NCBI RefSeq assembly: GCF_937616625.2
Contig: NC_065570.1
Span: 5,032,001-5,096,000, forward strand
Length of the DNA: 64,000 bases
Source of the DNA: Mercurialis annua
Lineage: Eukaryota > Streptophyta > Magnoliopsida > Malpighiales > Euphorbiaceae
Direction of reading: 5' to 3'
Part shown: positions 24,063 to 35,681 of the stretch, in pieces
Numbering within the stretch: position 1 is the stretch's first letter
Layout: each line of letters starts with the position of its first letter
Program-made: the position numbers and the translations under genes
Notes under the pieces: generated by a model
What the model was told of the DNA's origin: nothing
Databases searched by the model: none
What the model saw: only the letters and a program-made list of their open reading frames with translations

Positions 24063-25693
24063 ATGCAGTCGCAGCTTCTGGCGGGGCCCATTCCCACCGC
24101 AATCGACGCCTCCGCTGCCATTTCTTCCTCTTCCGCCGCCTCCTCCTCCTCCTTTGTCGCTCGCATCAACCCCATTGACAGTCCACCATGGACAGGGACC
24201 CGCAATCACAACCGTTTATCTCGTAATCTCACTAAGTGGAGCTCAATGGTAGTTACTGCATCATCGTCGTCGTCATCATGGGCTGCCGCGAACGGCGAGC
24301 AAGACCACTACGCGGTGCTCGGTCTCACTCGGAACGCTACATCAGCTGATATTAAACAAGCATATCGCCTCCTTGCTCGCAAGGTTTGTTTTTGTGTTCA
24401 ATTTTATTATTGGATGTATCAATTTAATCACTAACCTAGGTTAGAGTTGGAGTTTTTAAATTGTGCACTAACTAACCCTGTGTTTGAACGTTATGATGAA
24501 CTGGTCTTCAAATTAGTTTCGGTTTCATTCTTGTGTTGTGATTGCAGTATCACCCAGATGTCAGCAAGCATTTACGAGCTGGCGAGCTATTCAAGAGAGT
24601 TCATGATGCCTATGAAGTGAGCATTTTTCTGCTGCAATCTTGTGTTTAGTTGCTGTTTGGTCTTTTTATTAAAATGATAAACTATAAGCTAGATCATTTA
24701 TTCTTATGATCATTATGTTTGAATAAAAGTGAATCTATGGGAGAGTTATGATTCTTCTCGGCATAAGGATTGCTATTTAGATGCGCCACAACGAAATGTA
24801 AAAATCTGATTCCGGGCATTTAGTTGTTTTAGAATCACTATATGTTTTAATTACACATCCACATAATGCTTTTGCCATCCCATAAACCTCTTGACTTTAG
24901 GGGAAAATTATGATTCATCTCAGCCGAGGAATATTTAGATGTGTCGTACTTTGATACTGCAGGCGAAATATAGAGTTCTGATTCCTTGCATACGATTGTT
25001 TTAGAATCACTATCTTAGTTAGACATTTGCATAATGCATTTGACATCCCAGGAACTCTTTTTCTTTTTGGAGCAGATACTGTCAAATGAAGCTACAAGGA
25101 CTGAATACGATGGAGTGCTTAGATCTCGAGAAGATAATGGCAGGTCATACAGAGGGACACGGTATTACAGCCCTGATTTCGAAGATGGAGTGAGGATCTA
25201 CAAATGGGCTGAATTCAGGCGGAAAATGCAGCGTGAAAGATATTGGGAACGCAATAATGTAAATGATGAGGATTCTAGTTCCGAGAGTGATACAGAAGAG
25301 TCGGCTGAAGAAGCGATTCTGGATCAAGAACGAGGTCCCTTTATCGAAGTACTTAAATCTGCCTTCATATCTCTGTTTTTACTGCAAATATTTGGTTCTG
25401 GATTATCTCTCGCGTTCAGCAGTATGTTGGCTTTAATTGATCGGAAATTGGATGCTGGTTATAAGATGGGTTATTTAATTGCCTTAGTTCTGGGTGGGAG
25501 AGGTGGGATATTGCTAACTCTGTGTTTACAATTTGCAAGCTGGGCTTGCGGAAAAGCCAGTAGCAGTATAGTCGCTCTGGTAGTAGTAGCCATGTGGTTT
25601 AGTTCAAACCTTGCGAGATATGCCCCAATCCCGCAAGGTGCTCTTCTTACACTGCTGTATATGTCTATAAAGCTACAAACTGACCTAAAGTGA
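24063..25693 (+). CDS. DnaJ-domain membrane protein, probably plastid (At5g18140 type)
   Basis: Three exons, 24063-24383, 24548-24616 and 25076-25693, join in frame to 335 aa. Residues 1-75 are Ser/Ala-rich with few acids, like a chloroplast transit peptide. The J domain starts at DHYAVLGLTRNATSADIKQA and has the catalytic YHPDVS (HPD) at the start of exon 2, so it should stimulate an Hsp70 ATPase. After the J domain come an acidic stretch (SSSESDTEESAEE) and a C-terminal part with three or four hydrophobic segments (for example SLFLLQIFGSGLSLAF and SSIVALVVVAMWF). That makes it a membrane-anchored co-chaperone. The Hsp70 partner is unknown. Intron 2 contains a tandem duplication. The next gene is convergent. 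Confidence 0.88.
24741..25064 (+). repeat. Two-copy tandem duplication inside DnaJ intron 2 (~160 bp unit)
   Basis: Unit 1 (about 24741-24899) and unit 2 (about 24900-25064) share ATTATGATTC, ATATTTAGATG, CTGATTCC, TTGTTTTAGAATCACTAT and CATAATGC.TTTG.CATCCCA in the same order. Divergence is substantial, so the duplication is old. The second unit ends just before the exon 3 acceptor. Confidence 0.75.
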
Positions 25694-25699
25694 AGATGC

Positions 25700-26290
25700 A
25701 GATCGGAAATTAAACAGATTATTGGTTCTACCAAGGGAGTCATTGGTACAACGATTGGATCAAATGAGAAGCGAAGATCTATCATTTCGTAACTGGAAAC
25801 GTTGTTGGCATTTGCCATGTAAATTAGCTAATCTATTTGTTTGACCAGAAACATGTTGTACATAAGCTGTTTAAGCTAATTATTTCAACTTGTGCAGTGT
25901 TGCTGCAAGCACATTAGTCTATAGAATCAACTTATTGTATTCGATAGATGGGTTTTGCAGGTAACGATCATGATCATCGTTCTGAATTTATAAGAAAATT
26001 TACAGTCTTTATATTCATTCAAACTCAAATTTCTTCAAGAACAGAACATGAAAGTCAAGGTGTGTAGTAAAATTCACTTTTAATTCAATCCCTTATAATT
26101 GCAAAAGGGTGATTATCAACTTATGCACAAACATTTCCAAGCTCCAATTCAATAATCCAAAATGGATTATCAACTGATTGTCTATATACTGAAAATTACA
26201 AGTACCTGCTCTGAAATTCCAATCTCTACCTTTTTCCACAGCAAGAAAAAAGAGAAAGAAAGTAGAAGAAAATGACAAAAAAAACCATAA
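25700..26290. other. Convergent 3' UTR spacer
   Basis: The DnaJ and 92-aa genes end here tail to tail. No further gene was seen. Confidence 0.6.
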
Positions 26291-26297
26291 CCAAGTC

Positions 26298-26692
26298 CTA
26301 GCTGCTCTTCACTTTCTCATCTTTCTTCATTTCTTTCAGATTTTTCCACAAGTATTTTCCACTAGCCATATCAACAAATACCCAGAATCCATTTTGAACC
26401 ATCTGCATTAAATAAATTCAAGAATCAAGAGAAAATAAACACAAAACATAACCTCAAGAAAGGAATAAAGAGACGATTCTTGAAATTCAAGATTTGAATT
26501 AAAGAAAACAAAACATACCCTCTTCGCATCGAATTCTTGATTAGTGTTATTATCTTGCAATGGCTTCTTCTCCGGCGTTGAGTCATCGGAAATTGTACTT
26601 TCAATCTCCGACGACGATCTGACCGTCCTCCAAGCAACATAACCGGCCAAAACCGCTGAGAAAAACACCAAAATAAATCTCAAAGGGCACAT
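26298..26692 (-). CDS. Small membrane protein, 92 aa ("methyltransferase-related", At5g18150 type)
   Basis: Exons 26692-26519 and 26402-26298 join in phase 0 through GT-AG. The start MCPLRFILVFFSAVLAGYVA is an N-terminal membrane anchor or signal. A polar, charged middle follows, and then a conserved-looking C-terminal block VQNGFWVFVDMASGKYLW and a lysine-rich tail. I recall similar short plant proteins annotated as methyltransferase-related, but no methyltransferase motif is visible. No function can be assigned. The same gene sits beside the DnaJ gene in Arabidopsis, as I recall it, which supports the model. Confidence 0.8.
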
Positions 26693-26759
26693 CTTTTACT
26701 CTTTCTTGAAACACCCAGAAATTAAAAATGTAAATCCTGTCGTCGATCTATCAACAATC

Positions 26760-28320
26760 AAGAAAACAAGTTGTTTAACAGAAAAGAAAAAGATTTTACT
26801 TTTATTAATTAGGTGACTTGTGTTTTTCTTAATAATATTCTAAGCCAAATGTAGAAATGATAGCCTTTGCTTATTTAAAGGATAATTCAATTAATCATTT
26901 TCTACTGTTCTTATTAATATGATTTTGGATTTAATTTTGTAATAAAAGGACAAACGCGTAGAAGAAGACTGTGTAAAATTCTAATAAAATGGCTTTAGAA
27001 TGTCAAAATGGCAGCTCTACCTAATCTTTCCAATTTGCATGATCTAGTCATACTCTAATAATGTTAATTAAAATAAAATTAAATAAATTAAAGTCCTATT
27101 TTTATCTGTTTTGACATTTCAAAGCGTGGTGGGTTGTGGTGGCCACTTACTATTTCTAATCATAATTTTGATTAAGTTGGAGTTGTTGTTAATTTAAAAT
27201 ACTTTGTTCCAACATCTCCCATAGTAATCTTTCGAATGAATATTATTTTCATTAAATAATAAATAATTTATATATAAATTACAAATATTACATGAAATTA
27301 ATCTAGTAGTTTTTTTCTTTAATTTAATTATGTATTGAAAACAATTAAATAATTATAAAATGGAAAATTAAGCTTCATTTATAAATTATGTTTCTACAAT
27401 TCTAATTTTTTTTCTCTCTCTTTCAAATTTGTTCTCTCCCTTCCCTCTACAAAAACTCTCATCTTCTTCAACTTTTTGAGGGTGGAGAAGATGATCTTTC
27501 CGGCTAGCCGAAAAATCATCTTCTCTCCGCCCATAATACTTATTATTATATATCTACTATTTCTCTCAATAAATCCTTGTTAAAATTTTAATTTTGGTTT
27601 AGGTCTTTAATTTGTTCATCTTTGAAAAAATAATAAAATCTTTTATATCCTCATTTGTTTATATTTTTTAAATCTTTAAAAACATTTAATGTTTGTTTGA
27701 GCTTTAAATTCAAATTCTTGTAGATCTAAAAAATGGTGAGGTTGTGGATCTATTTTTTTAGAATCTAAATGAAGATAGAGATCGGAAATAGTAGGCTTCA
27801 ACGGATCAAGCGGTTCGACGGACAAATCGGAAAAATGAATCATCTAACACCCGCTCAACGAAATCGTTGTGTTTAAATTCCAGGACTCAACTTTAGATTT
27901 TTCTCTATTTTTTTCGATTTTTTATAGCTTGTATTTGAATTGCTGCTTATCATTTACTATCTCAAAATTAGAAAAATTATATATATGATTTTTGTTATAT
28001 GACTTTCACTTGTTGTAATTTGATCTTCACCAATGATTCTAACTTTGAAAAAAAAAAGAGTTTATAATAGAATTTTAATTTATTAGTATTTTGTTCACTA
28101 AACAATTTAACTCTTTTATGTAATCTATAGTCGCTCCTATAATTGATGAAATTTATATTCAGTATAAACCCGTCAAGATTCAATATAAGTTCGTTAATTT
28201 TACGAGTTTGCCTAATTGTTGAACTAGAATATGATAATCCTGAGTCCTACCATAATCCACCGAGTTCATTTTTATAATGACCTATTGAGTTCTTGAGCAT
28301 AAGAGGAGTTGGGTAATTGA
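26760..28320. other. AT-rich spacer with a hairpin and a dispersed repeat
   Basis: A perfect-stem hairpin GAGAAGATGAT...ATCATCTTCTC lies at about 27486-27522 around GGCTAGCC. From 27590 to 27960 the sequence is related to 5180-5520. Nothing codes. Confidence 0.5.
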
Positions 28321-28717
28321 TTATGAAGATCACTGAAGTTTCGAATTTTTTCATTTCAGTCATTAATTTTATTTTTTTTCATTTTGATCACTGAACTTTC
28401 ATTTTTTTTTTATTTTGATATTTCAAGCCAAAAATGCTTAGGTGGCAGCCAGAAGTTGACATGTGACAACCGGATTTTACAAGTTTTATTTTAAAAATTT
28501 ATCATACATACATAATTTCACTTTGAAAATGAATTTTTAGATTAAATAATGCATATATGGCAAGTTTGTAGGTTAAAAAAATTAATTCCGGCTGCCACTT
28601 AAGTATTTTTGGCCGGAGAATATTAAAATTAAAAAAAAATGAAAGTTTAGTGATGAAAATGAAAAAAATAGTTTAGTGACTAAAATGGAAAAATTTAAAA
28701 ATTAAGTCATCTTATAA
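28321..28717. mobile_element. Foldback MITE, family B copy 1
   Basis: The left end TTATGAAGATCACTGAAGTTT pairs with the reverse complement of the right end (TTATAAGATGACTTAATTTT). Both arms continue through CATTT.AGTCA and ATCACT.AACTTTCATTTTTTTTT. The interior words CCAGAAGTTGACATGTGA and GGCTGCCACTTAAGTATTTTTGG recur at 33387-33793. No target duplication was found. Confidence 0.75.
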
Positions 28718-29229
28718 GAGAGATAAAATATATGCTAATCATTGTTTTGGGGCTTTCTGGGTCAGAAAAGAACATTTGATCTAGACTTTCTGAACATAGG
28801 CTATCAAGATTTTAGGTCCTTATTCTGTTAATTGGAATTGGAAGATCCATGATCATGCCCCTCTTCAAATGGACTGGGTTTGGCTATTTGATGAAATTCC
28901 TAAGAAAAATTTTTAAAAATGACTTGCGCAAATAATTAGTTTTTTTTAAGGTTTAATTATTTAAAAAACTCTACTTTAATTTTTTTTTTCGTTTATACCC
29001 TGATCTTTTAAAAAAATCATTTGTACCCAATTTTTAGTTTTTAGATTTCATCTCTACCTACAAGTATTAAAATTGTCCCTTTTTACTAAAAAAAAAGTTT
29101 AAAATAATCTTTTAATTTATATTTATATACTAATTAAACGTATGATATAACATTTTATTTAATTGTTTTTAATTTTTTCATCCTTTAATTTATTGATAAA
29201 TCACCAAATGAATCCGATCTACTAAAGTC

Positions 29230-31468
29230 TGCAAACACCAGCAAACAGAGGTCAGATGGAACTTCCGGTGGGGGTCACCGGACGTTCGCTCCGACGCTCA
29301 AGTAAGTTTTAGTGAAAGGAAGAAGAAAAAGAGAAAAGAGAAAGGTAATTCAGAAAATCAAAGAAGTTACCTAGGGTTTGCCCTCAGACTCTTTTTTATA
29401 GTTAGGGTTTATGTGCAAATCTTGCCTTGCTGGCAGGCTCTCCTTCACGTGGTCCCAGAATTCTGTTATGCCTATGTGGAGAATATCCTCCGTATTGGGC
29501 GCTGTTTGTTAGGTGTGTCAGGTGGAAGGAACATTCCTCACGCATCTGTCAGAAGATATTCCGTGGTCCCAAGATCTGGTACACGTGAGTATGATACTTG
29601 TTAGCAATTTTACTTACCAACTTGTAAATAGTGGACTATAAGTCCGAGTTATCGTACCCACAAGGATGAGAGGTTCAAAGTGAGTGAATTAGAATTTGAT
29701 CTTCAATTCGTTTAGCAAGAGAATGAATGTTTTTCTAATTAACCAATCAAACAACTACTAACAACTTATGCTAATCTAGGAATTAACAAATTACTAATTT
29801 AAAAGAACGAGTAAACACTATAATAATTAACGAAATTCAAATGATAAAGAGGTTTGGGAGCTAATAATCCTCCTAGGTCATGCAATCAAGGGTATCGGGT
29901 TTAGGGTTCTAAACGAGGACCGAGTGTTCTAAGACCGCAACTCCTGCTCTCTCGAGTCTCAAAAAGCTACAAAACCGCGACTAATCGAGCTTAGCCTACT
30001 CTCGTAGCACTAAACGCAAATAGAGGCAATTAACAAATAAATCACAACTCATAGGCCACCTAATTACTAACCCACACTCATGGTGTTACTAATTAAGTCT
30101 CTAATTAATAAATCCAACTAATAAACCCTCTCTCGATGTGAGAATTAATTTAAGAACAATACTTAGGTAGCTAATCTAAGCAAGCTTTAGGCTCCTTAAT
30201 TAGAACAATCAACACAACCCCAAAACCCTAACCCAATCATACACAACTAAGATTCAAATTAACCCCCAAACATGGGGTTTAGCCAACCATGGTGAAGATA
30301 ACAAGAATTACTAATTTACCAACAAACATTAAACATCTATTGCTATTCATAATGAGTGAAAGACAATTACCTTAAGTAGAGCTTGGGTGTAAATAAAAGT
30401 ATTCACTAGATAATGAAGCTTGAAATAATATTAAGACTTGTAGTAGAAGAAAAATCATAAAGAAAACTAAAATCTGGAAATTCCTTCTCAAGAACAATAA
30501 GAACAATTGTAGATCTCTACAAAAGGAAAATAAAAAGTACTATATTAGGATTGAGGCTAAAAATGTAGAATGTTTTACCCTAAAAACATAAAAGGCCTTA
30601 TATAGCCAAGCCAAAAGAGGCTAAATGACAAATCCACTAGTACAAAGGTTTGGCCAAAAGGGGAAAATGGGCCCACTAGCACACGGACCCAAAAAGATTT
30701 TACTCCAGGTTTTTCTTCATGTCTCGATAGAGAAGCCTTTGTAAGAAAGCTTCTCGATCGAGACCCTATTTTTAGCTTGCTCTCGGCTTCTTTTGGAGAC
30801 CCTGGTCTCGATCGAGAAGCTTAGTACAAGAGCCTTCTCGATCGAGACCTGCCTAAAAACTGGCTTCTCGATTTGTACTCCTTTGTCTCGATAGAGACCT
30901 TGGTAAACCTTGGGTCTCTTTTATCTTGCGTTCTAGCTTCCGTCTTTTAGATTTCTTTGATACTTCGCCCTTTATTGACCAAAAACCTTCATATTCGCTC
31001 CGATTACCTGAAATTGCACATACACGTAATAAGGCATACAATTGCTTTAAAAACGCATATAAAACGTTCGAAGCGATGCTAAAAAGACTCGAACCGATAG
31101 GAGTATTTCACTCCTATCAATAGTTTGCCAGATCTCGGAACTCGAACAAAGCTTGAAGCCCGGATTGCTTAGACCGAACTCACATGCTTCCACTCCTGGA
31201 GCTTGAACGAAGCTCGAAGCTCGGGTTGTCTATGCCGGGCTTTCATGTCTCCAGTCTGGAAGTTCGGACAGAATCTTCGATCCGAACTAGTCATAAGTAT
31301 GTGTCTAGGATGATGCTCGAATGTTAATCGATCCGGTGACCCCCCAGGTCACGTGGACTATGATTTAGAGGTGGTCAGTTGTCGACATGAAGTCGGTAAA
31401 ATGCTTGACTTAGCGTTGTTCGTTTTTGGCGAGATTGCTTCGCCCCTACTAAATGTACTGCGTTATCA
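29230..31468 (-). mobile_element. Solo LTR of a gypsy-type element, interrupted by a second LTR
   Basis: Without the inner insertion this is about 710 bp. On the minus strand it starts near TGATAACGCAG (31468), has a TATA box ACTATAAAAAAG near 29400, and ends TGGTGTTTGCA (29230). GC-rich words repeat on both sides of the insertion, for example the inverted pair GGTCACCGGA/TCCGGTGACC. No matching 5-bp duplication was found, so the ends are approximate. Confidence 0.5.
29599..31119 (+). mobile_element. Nested solo LTR with six TCTCGATCGAGA-type palindromes
   Basis: The 1521-bp insertion starts TGTTAGCAATTTT and ends CTCCTATCA. It is flanked by ATACT (29594-29598) and ATAGT (31120-31124), four of five bases alike, and interrupts the older LTR. 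A TATA-like CTTATATAGCC lies near 30597. Palindromes of the TCTCGATCGAGA or TCTCGATAGAGA type occur at 30722, 30752, 30806, 30836 and 30885, with a half copy at 30866. No coding sequence is present. Length and composition would fit an Athila-like LTR. Confidence 0.6.
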
Positions 31469-31800
31469 GATATCAGATTATTAATTACGATATAATCGAG
31501 AAATTTTTGGATAATTTATTCTTATATTTTTCAATTATTATTAGTGGATTAATTGAGTCTTGAACCCACTCAAATCAATTAGTCACTTTAGTACCATTTT
31601 TCCTCCTCAAGAAGAGGAACCACGTCATGACTCATGACACGAGATATTAAAGGTGGGATTTTAGCATAAGGGACCTCCAACATTGATCACGCAATAGATC
31701 AATAATAGAGATTCTTGTGGAAGAATTTTGTTTGTTGGGAACAAGTTGACTAGTTAAAAATTATAGGGGGTGTTTTTCTCAAAAATAAAATAAAATTATA

Positions 31801-32148
31801 GGGGGTGTTTGGTTCAAATTACAATTATCACAAAAATTCGATTTTTTTTACTAAATGTACCTAATTTTATAGGACTGGTTATCCTTGTTTGAAATTCTAC
31901 CAAAATCATATAATTTACTGATAAATTCCAAAAGTGCAACTTTTTCATTATAGTAATGGATTTTTTTAAATAATTTAAAAAGTATGTTAAACTAAGTATA
32001 ACTTTAACTTTATCGCATATTATAAATTTTAAAAGGCAATTTAATTTTTCCTAAAAAACATCACAAAATATAAAGAGAGAAAAATTATAAATTTTAGACT
32101 TAAATTTAGACATAAAATTGAGAGAGTAAGAAATTTGACCAAACAAAT
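31801..32148. mobile_element. MITE with TGTTTGGTTCAAATT terminal repeats
   Basis: The left end GGGGGTGTTTGGTTCAAATT is matched by a right end AAATTTGACCAAACA in inverse orientation. The interior is AT-rich and non-coding. The 19-bp word AAAATTATAGGGGGTGTTT also occurs just outside, near 31757, so the left end may be duplicated. Superfamily is uncertain. Confidence 0.5.
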
Positions 32149-32710
32149 TAATCCACTGAAACGATGACTTTTAGTTTGTTAGGTAATAAATTTGGATTCA
32201 ATCGATTCGATTTTGAAAGTTAAACTTTTTGGTTTTTGGTTTTATTTGAGATTTGAATTGTCCAAATTAGAGGTAAATTAAATTTTACTGATCTAATCTA
32301 TAATTTTTGCTACGTTAAGATAATTCGAGATAGATTTCTTTTTTCATTTGGATTTTTTTTAATTTTGAAAACCCAAAATTAATTGAACCAATTGAATAAC
32401 CAAATTTATGATTTTGTTTCATTTTATAACCAACCCGACTAAAATGATAAAACAAAAGCCTTTTCTTCGGGTTTTCAATATTATTATTGTCGGTTTGATT
32501 TTGGGTTTACTTTTTTCTTTTGTCTTTATATGTTTTTTTTATAATTCTTCAGCTTCAATGTAAGTCTCAATTATAAAAAAAATAGATAAAAGGAGTTTTG
32601 TGAAAATTTAATGAACCGTCAGAATTTTTTGCTACAAATTTTAAAGACTAGTAAGAGAGACAAAAAAATCAAAGACTCTTCTATTATGAACTGGAGTTTA
32701 AACATCTATA

Positions 32711-33267
32711 TCTATACTATATATAAAAGCACGGATGGGGGGGGAGGACAAGCAAATTTACTGAATAATCCTTTTCAGTTTATTACTAAATAAAGGTTTT
32801 ATAGTCATTAACTAATTAGTTATTTGATTAATCACTAAAGTTCTAATTAGAACAAGTAGCTAAATTATCTCTAATTTAGTTTTTAGTATGTAAAAAATAA
32901 CTAAATTATTTCCAAATTAGTAGCAATACCTATCTTTTAGTTTGATTTAACTAAAAAATTAAAATACTATATTTAGTTAATATATTATTACTTAAATTTC
33001 TATCTTACTATTTTTAAAGATATTATTAATAAAATTAAATTAATTATTTAATTATGGTTATTATAAAACCAAAAGAAGAATAAATTCATTATGGAAAAAA
33101 TTTTTAATAACCGAATATATTATATTTATATTTACTTTTACAAAAATTCTTAACTAATTTAAAATTAATTATAAATAAAAAATTGATATAATTATAATAA
33201 ATTTACTAATATGTACATTGACGAGTTACATTACGAGCCACGTGCATAGCACGTAAAGCGAAATTAG
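32711..33267 (+). mobile_element. Non-autonomous Helitron
   Basis: The 5' end TCTATACTATATATAAAAGC is the standard plant Helitron start. Near the 3' end a hairpin ACGTGC-ATA-GCACGT stands 9 bases before the terminal TTAG (canonical CTRR). The element lies between host A and T, as Helitrons do, with no target duplication. The interior (557 bp in all) has no Rep/helicase coding. Confidence 0.78.
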
Positions 33268-33386
33268 TTTTGATAAAAGAGAGAAAAAAAGTCAAAGACT
33301 ATGGATGAAAATTATCCAAAAATAGAGGCGAACACACAAAAAATTATATATGTAGACATATATAAATACCCTTTTAGAAAGTGATA

Positions 33387-33793
33387 GGTAATTAATCGGG
33401 TCACTGAACTTTCAATTTTTGCATTATAGTTATTAATTTTGTTTGTTCATTAAACTTTCACTTTTTCGAAATTTTTCGGCTAAAAATATTTAGGTAGCAT
33501 CCAGAAGTTGACATGTGATAATCGGATTTTACTATTTTTATTTTGAATTTTATCACAAATACATAATTGTATTTTGGAAAGTAGTTTTTAGTTTAAATTA
33601 TGCATACATGGCAAATTTTCAGGTTACAATAAATAAATTAAGATTACTACATGTTAATTTTCGGCTGTCACCTAAATATTTTGGACGGAATATATCAAAA
33701 TGAAAATAAAAATAAAAATTCAGTGATTAAAAAAAATTAATGAATGAAATGAAAAAATATTAAAAATTTAATAATTTTCAGAATCAATTATTC
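33387..33793. mobile_element. Foldback MITE, family B copy 2
   Basis: It starts GGTAATTAATCGGGTCACTG and ends in a degraded inverse copy (…CAATTATTC). It shares CCAGAAGTTGACATGTGA and TTTCGGCTGTCACCTAAATAT with the copy at 28321. It is more diverged at the right end. No ORF or target duplication. Confidence 0.72.
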
Positions 33794-33982
33794 AGAATAT
33801 GACAGATTTTGACTTTCATGATCACCATCAACATCCATTATTCATTTAAATAAAATTCATCAATGTTTCTTTCTTTTCATTTTAATCTCTAACCAACTAA
33901 TAAACAAAAAATAGTTTAGTATGCTTTTTAGATTATTTTCTCGTTTGCAATTTTCTTTTTGATAAAAATAATATCTAGTTAT

Positions 33983-34078
33983 CAGGTATGTGGGCTTGCG
34001 GGCGGTCCATATCCCATGGTTTGACAATGATATTAAATTTCGGCTCAGTAGAGTGAGTTCTCGTCACAAAAAAAATAG
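33983..34078 (+). mobile_element. Short SINE-like retroposon with 11-bp target duplication
   Basis: The 96-bp insertion ends in an A-rich tail and is flanked by perfect TATCTAGTTAT repeats (33972-33982 and 34079-34089). Its body GGGCGGTCCATATCCCATGG, then TTTCGGCTCAGTAGAGTGAG, recurs at 63685-63764. A-tail plus long variable duplication marks LINE-driven retroposition. No Pol III A/B boxes are seen, so copies may be 5'-truncated. Confidence 0.8.
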
Positions 34079-34107
34079 TATCTAGTTATATTGGTGGTTA
34101 GTTGCTA

Positions 34108-34211
34108 GTAGTTTTATTTTTATTTTTAAATCAGTCTTAAACCACTAGCTCTGAGTCTCGAAGCCGAGATTTTAAAATGCATTTTAGCCATTTGAGCTAG
34201 ACCTCACTGGC
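34108..34211 (-). mobile_element. tRNA-derived SINE with Pol III boxes
   Basis: On the minus strand an A-box-like TAGCTCAAATGG is followed about 30 bases later by a B-box-like GGCTTCGAGACTC and then an A-rich 3' end. That order is the Pol III promoter of tRNA-related SINEs. Exact ends and target duplication were not resolved. Confidence 0.55.
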
Positions 34212-34253
34212 ATTTTCAATTTTCTTTTTTAATTTTCTTATGTAAAGAACTTA

Positions 34254-34625
34254 GGCTTAATGCCTTAAAAAACTCCGACCTTTCATCCCCTTTTCAATTC
34301 TACCCTGACGTTGAAAAATTGTCAATTTTACACCAGTTTGCATTTTTTCATTTCAATTGTACTCTGAAGCATAAAATTGACCTTTTTTTTATTTGACAAA
34401 AGTTCAATAATTTTTTTTAAAAAAATGGTCAATTTAATATAAAAAGTTAATCTAATGTAAAAATGGTCAATTTAGAGATTTTTTGCCAAGTAAAAAAGGG
34501 TCAACTTTATGCTTTAGGGTTCAATTGAAAAAAAAATGCAAAATAGGATAAAATTGACAGATTTGCAACATTAGGGTAGGATTGAAAAGGAAATAAAAGG
34601 TCATGGTTTTTTAAGATATTAAACC
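34254..34625. mobile_element. Foldback MITE, family A copy 1, 9-bp target duplication
   Basis: The 372-bp element starts GGCTTAATGCCTTAAAAAAC and ends GTTTTTTAAGATATTAAACC. It folds on itself over nearly its whole length. Perfect AAGAACTTA repeats flank it (34245-34253 and 34626-34634). A 9-bp duplication with long inverted arms indicates Mutator-like mobilisation. Confidence 0.9.
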
Positions 34626-34639
34626 AAGAACTTAATACC

Positions 34640-35640
34640 ACATTAGATAACGAATTAATTCAACTTAAACATGAAACTTTTAGGTGAGTTCTAATTACAA
34701 ATATGTTTCAAGGGTATAAAAAGATTAGAGCTGTATTAATTAAAATCTAGCTCTATAGGAAATTAAATGCTATATTATCCTTGACACAAAGTGTCTATCT
34801 TAATTTGTTAAATTTGAAAAATATGCCCCAATTGACAATAACCAAGATATACTTATCCAAATTATGCTAGAATTGAAATTTTTGAAGGTTGATCCGTATA
34901 TATATAGAAAAAAACTTAATCCATTAATTTTTTTTATATTTTATATTTTTTATTTATCTGATCCCAATACAAAATTTATTACTTGATAGGTCCTTATATT
35001 TTTTTTTTATCAATGGGTCCTCTTATGGATTGTAGCAGTGAGCGTGTGGCTTAATTATTGTATTAAGTGATTAATAATTTCCACTACAGACATGATAGGT
35101 TCTTATACTTTCAATTTTTTTCTTTCAATTGGCCATATACTTATAAGTTTTTGTTTATGTGGCCCTGACTCATCTTACCTATATATTGAGTTAGGTGGAT
35201 AATTAAATTCCGTCTCACGCACGTTTTATATAAAAATTAGATGAATATAAAAATTCAAAAAAGAATCAAATAATAAAATTTTAAAAGTACATAGAACAAA
35301 AAAAATAAATTTGGCTAAAAAAAATAAAAAAGATGGAATAATATTGAGTGATTAGGCCTAATTAATTCTAGTTCTATTTGCCTAATACCATATAGGAAAT
35401 GCTACAAAAATAGTAGTACTATACAATAAAGTAGGTACCATTCTTTATTTATTAAAATGGAAGTGGTGATGATCTCACAAACTTGAATACCATTCATCAC
35501 AAAATTGATCACTATTTTGTCGTAATGAAAATGATGAAGTAATCAAATTCCCCTTTTCCACCTAAATTTATATAATTCAATTCCATTTCTTTAGCTGAAT
35601 GGACTTTGCACTCTTCTAGCAATGGCCACCGTTCCACCAT
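34640..35640. other. AT-rich spacer
   Basis: No gene was found. The stretch 34900-35370 has weak inverted symmetry and could be a decayed MITE, but ends were not resolved. Confidence 0.4.
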
Positions 35641-35681
35641 TAATAGACAGTACTAGAGTACTAGTAATTAGAGAGGTTGCG

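Noticed and set aside
34900..35370. Possible further MITE
   Set aside because: Weak inverted symmetry in AT-rich DNA; no ends or duplication.
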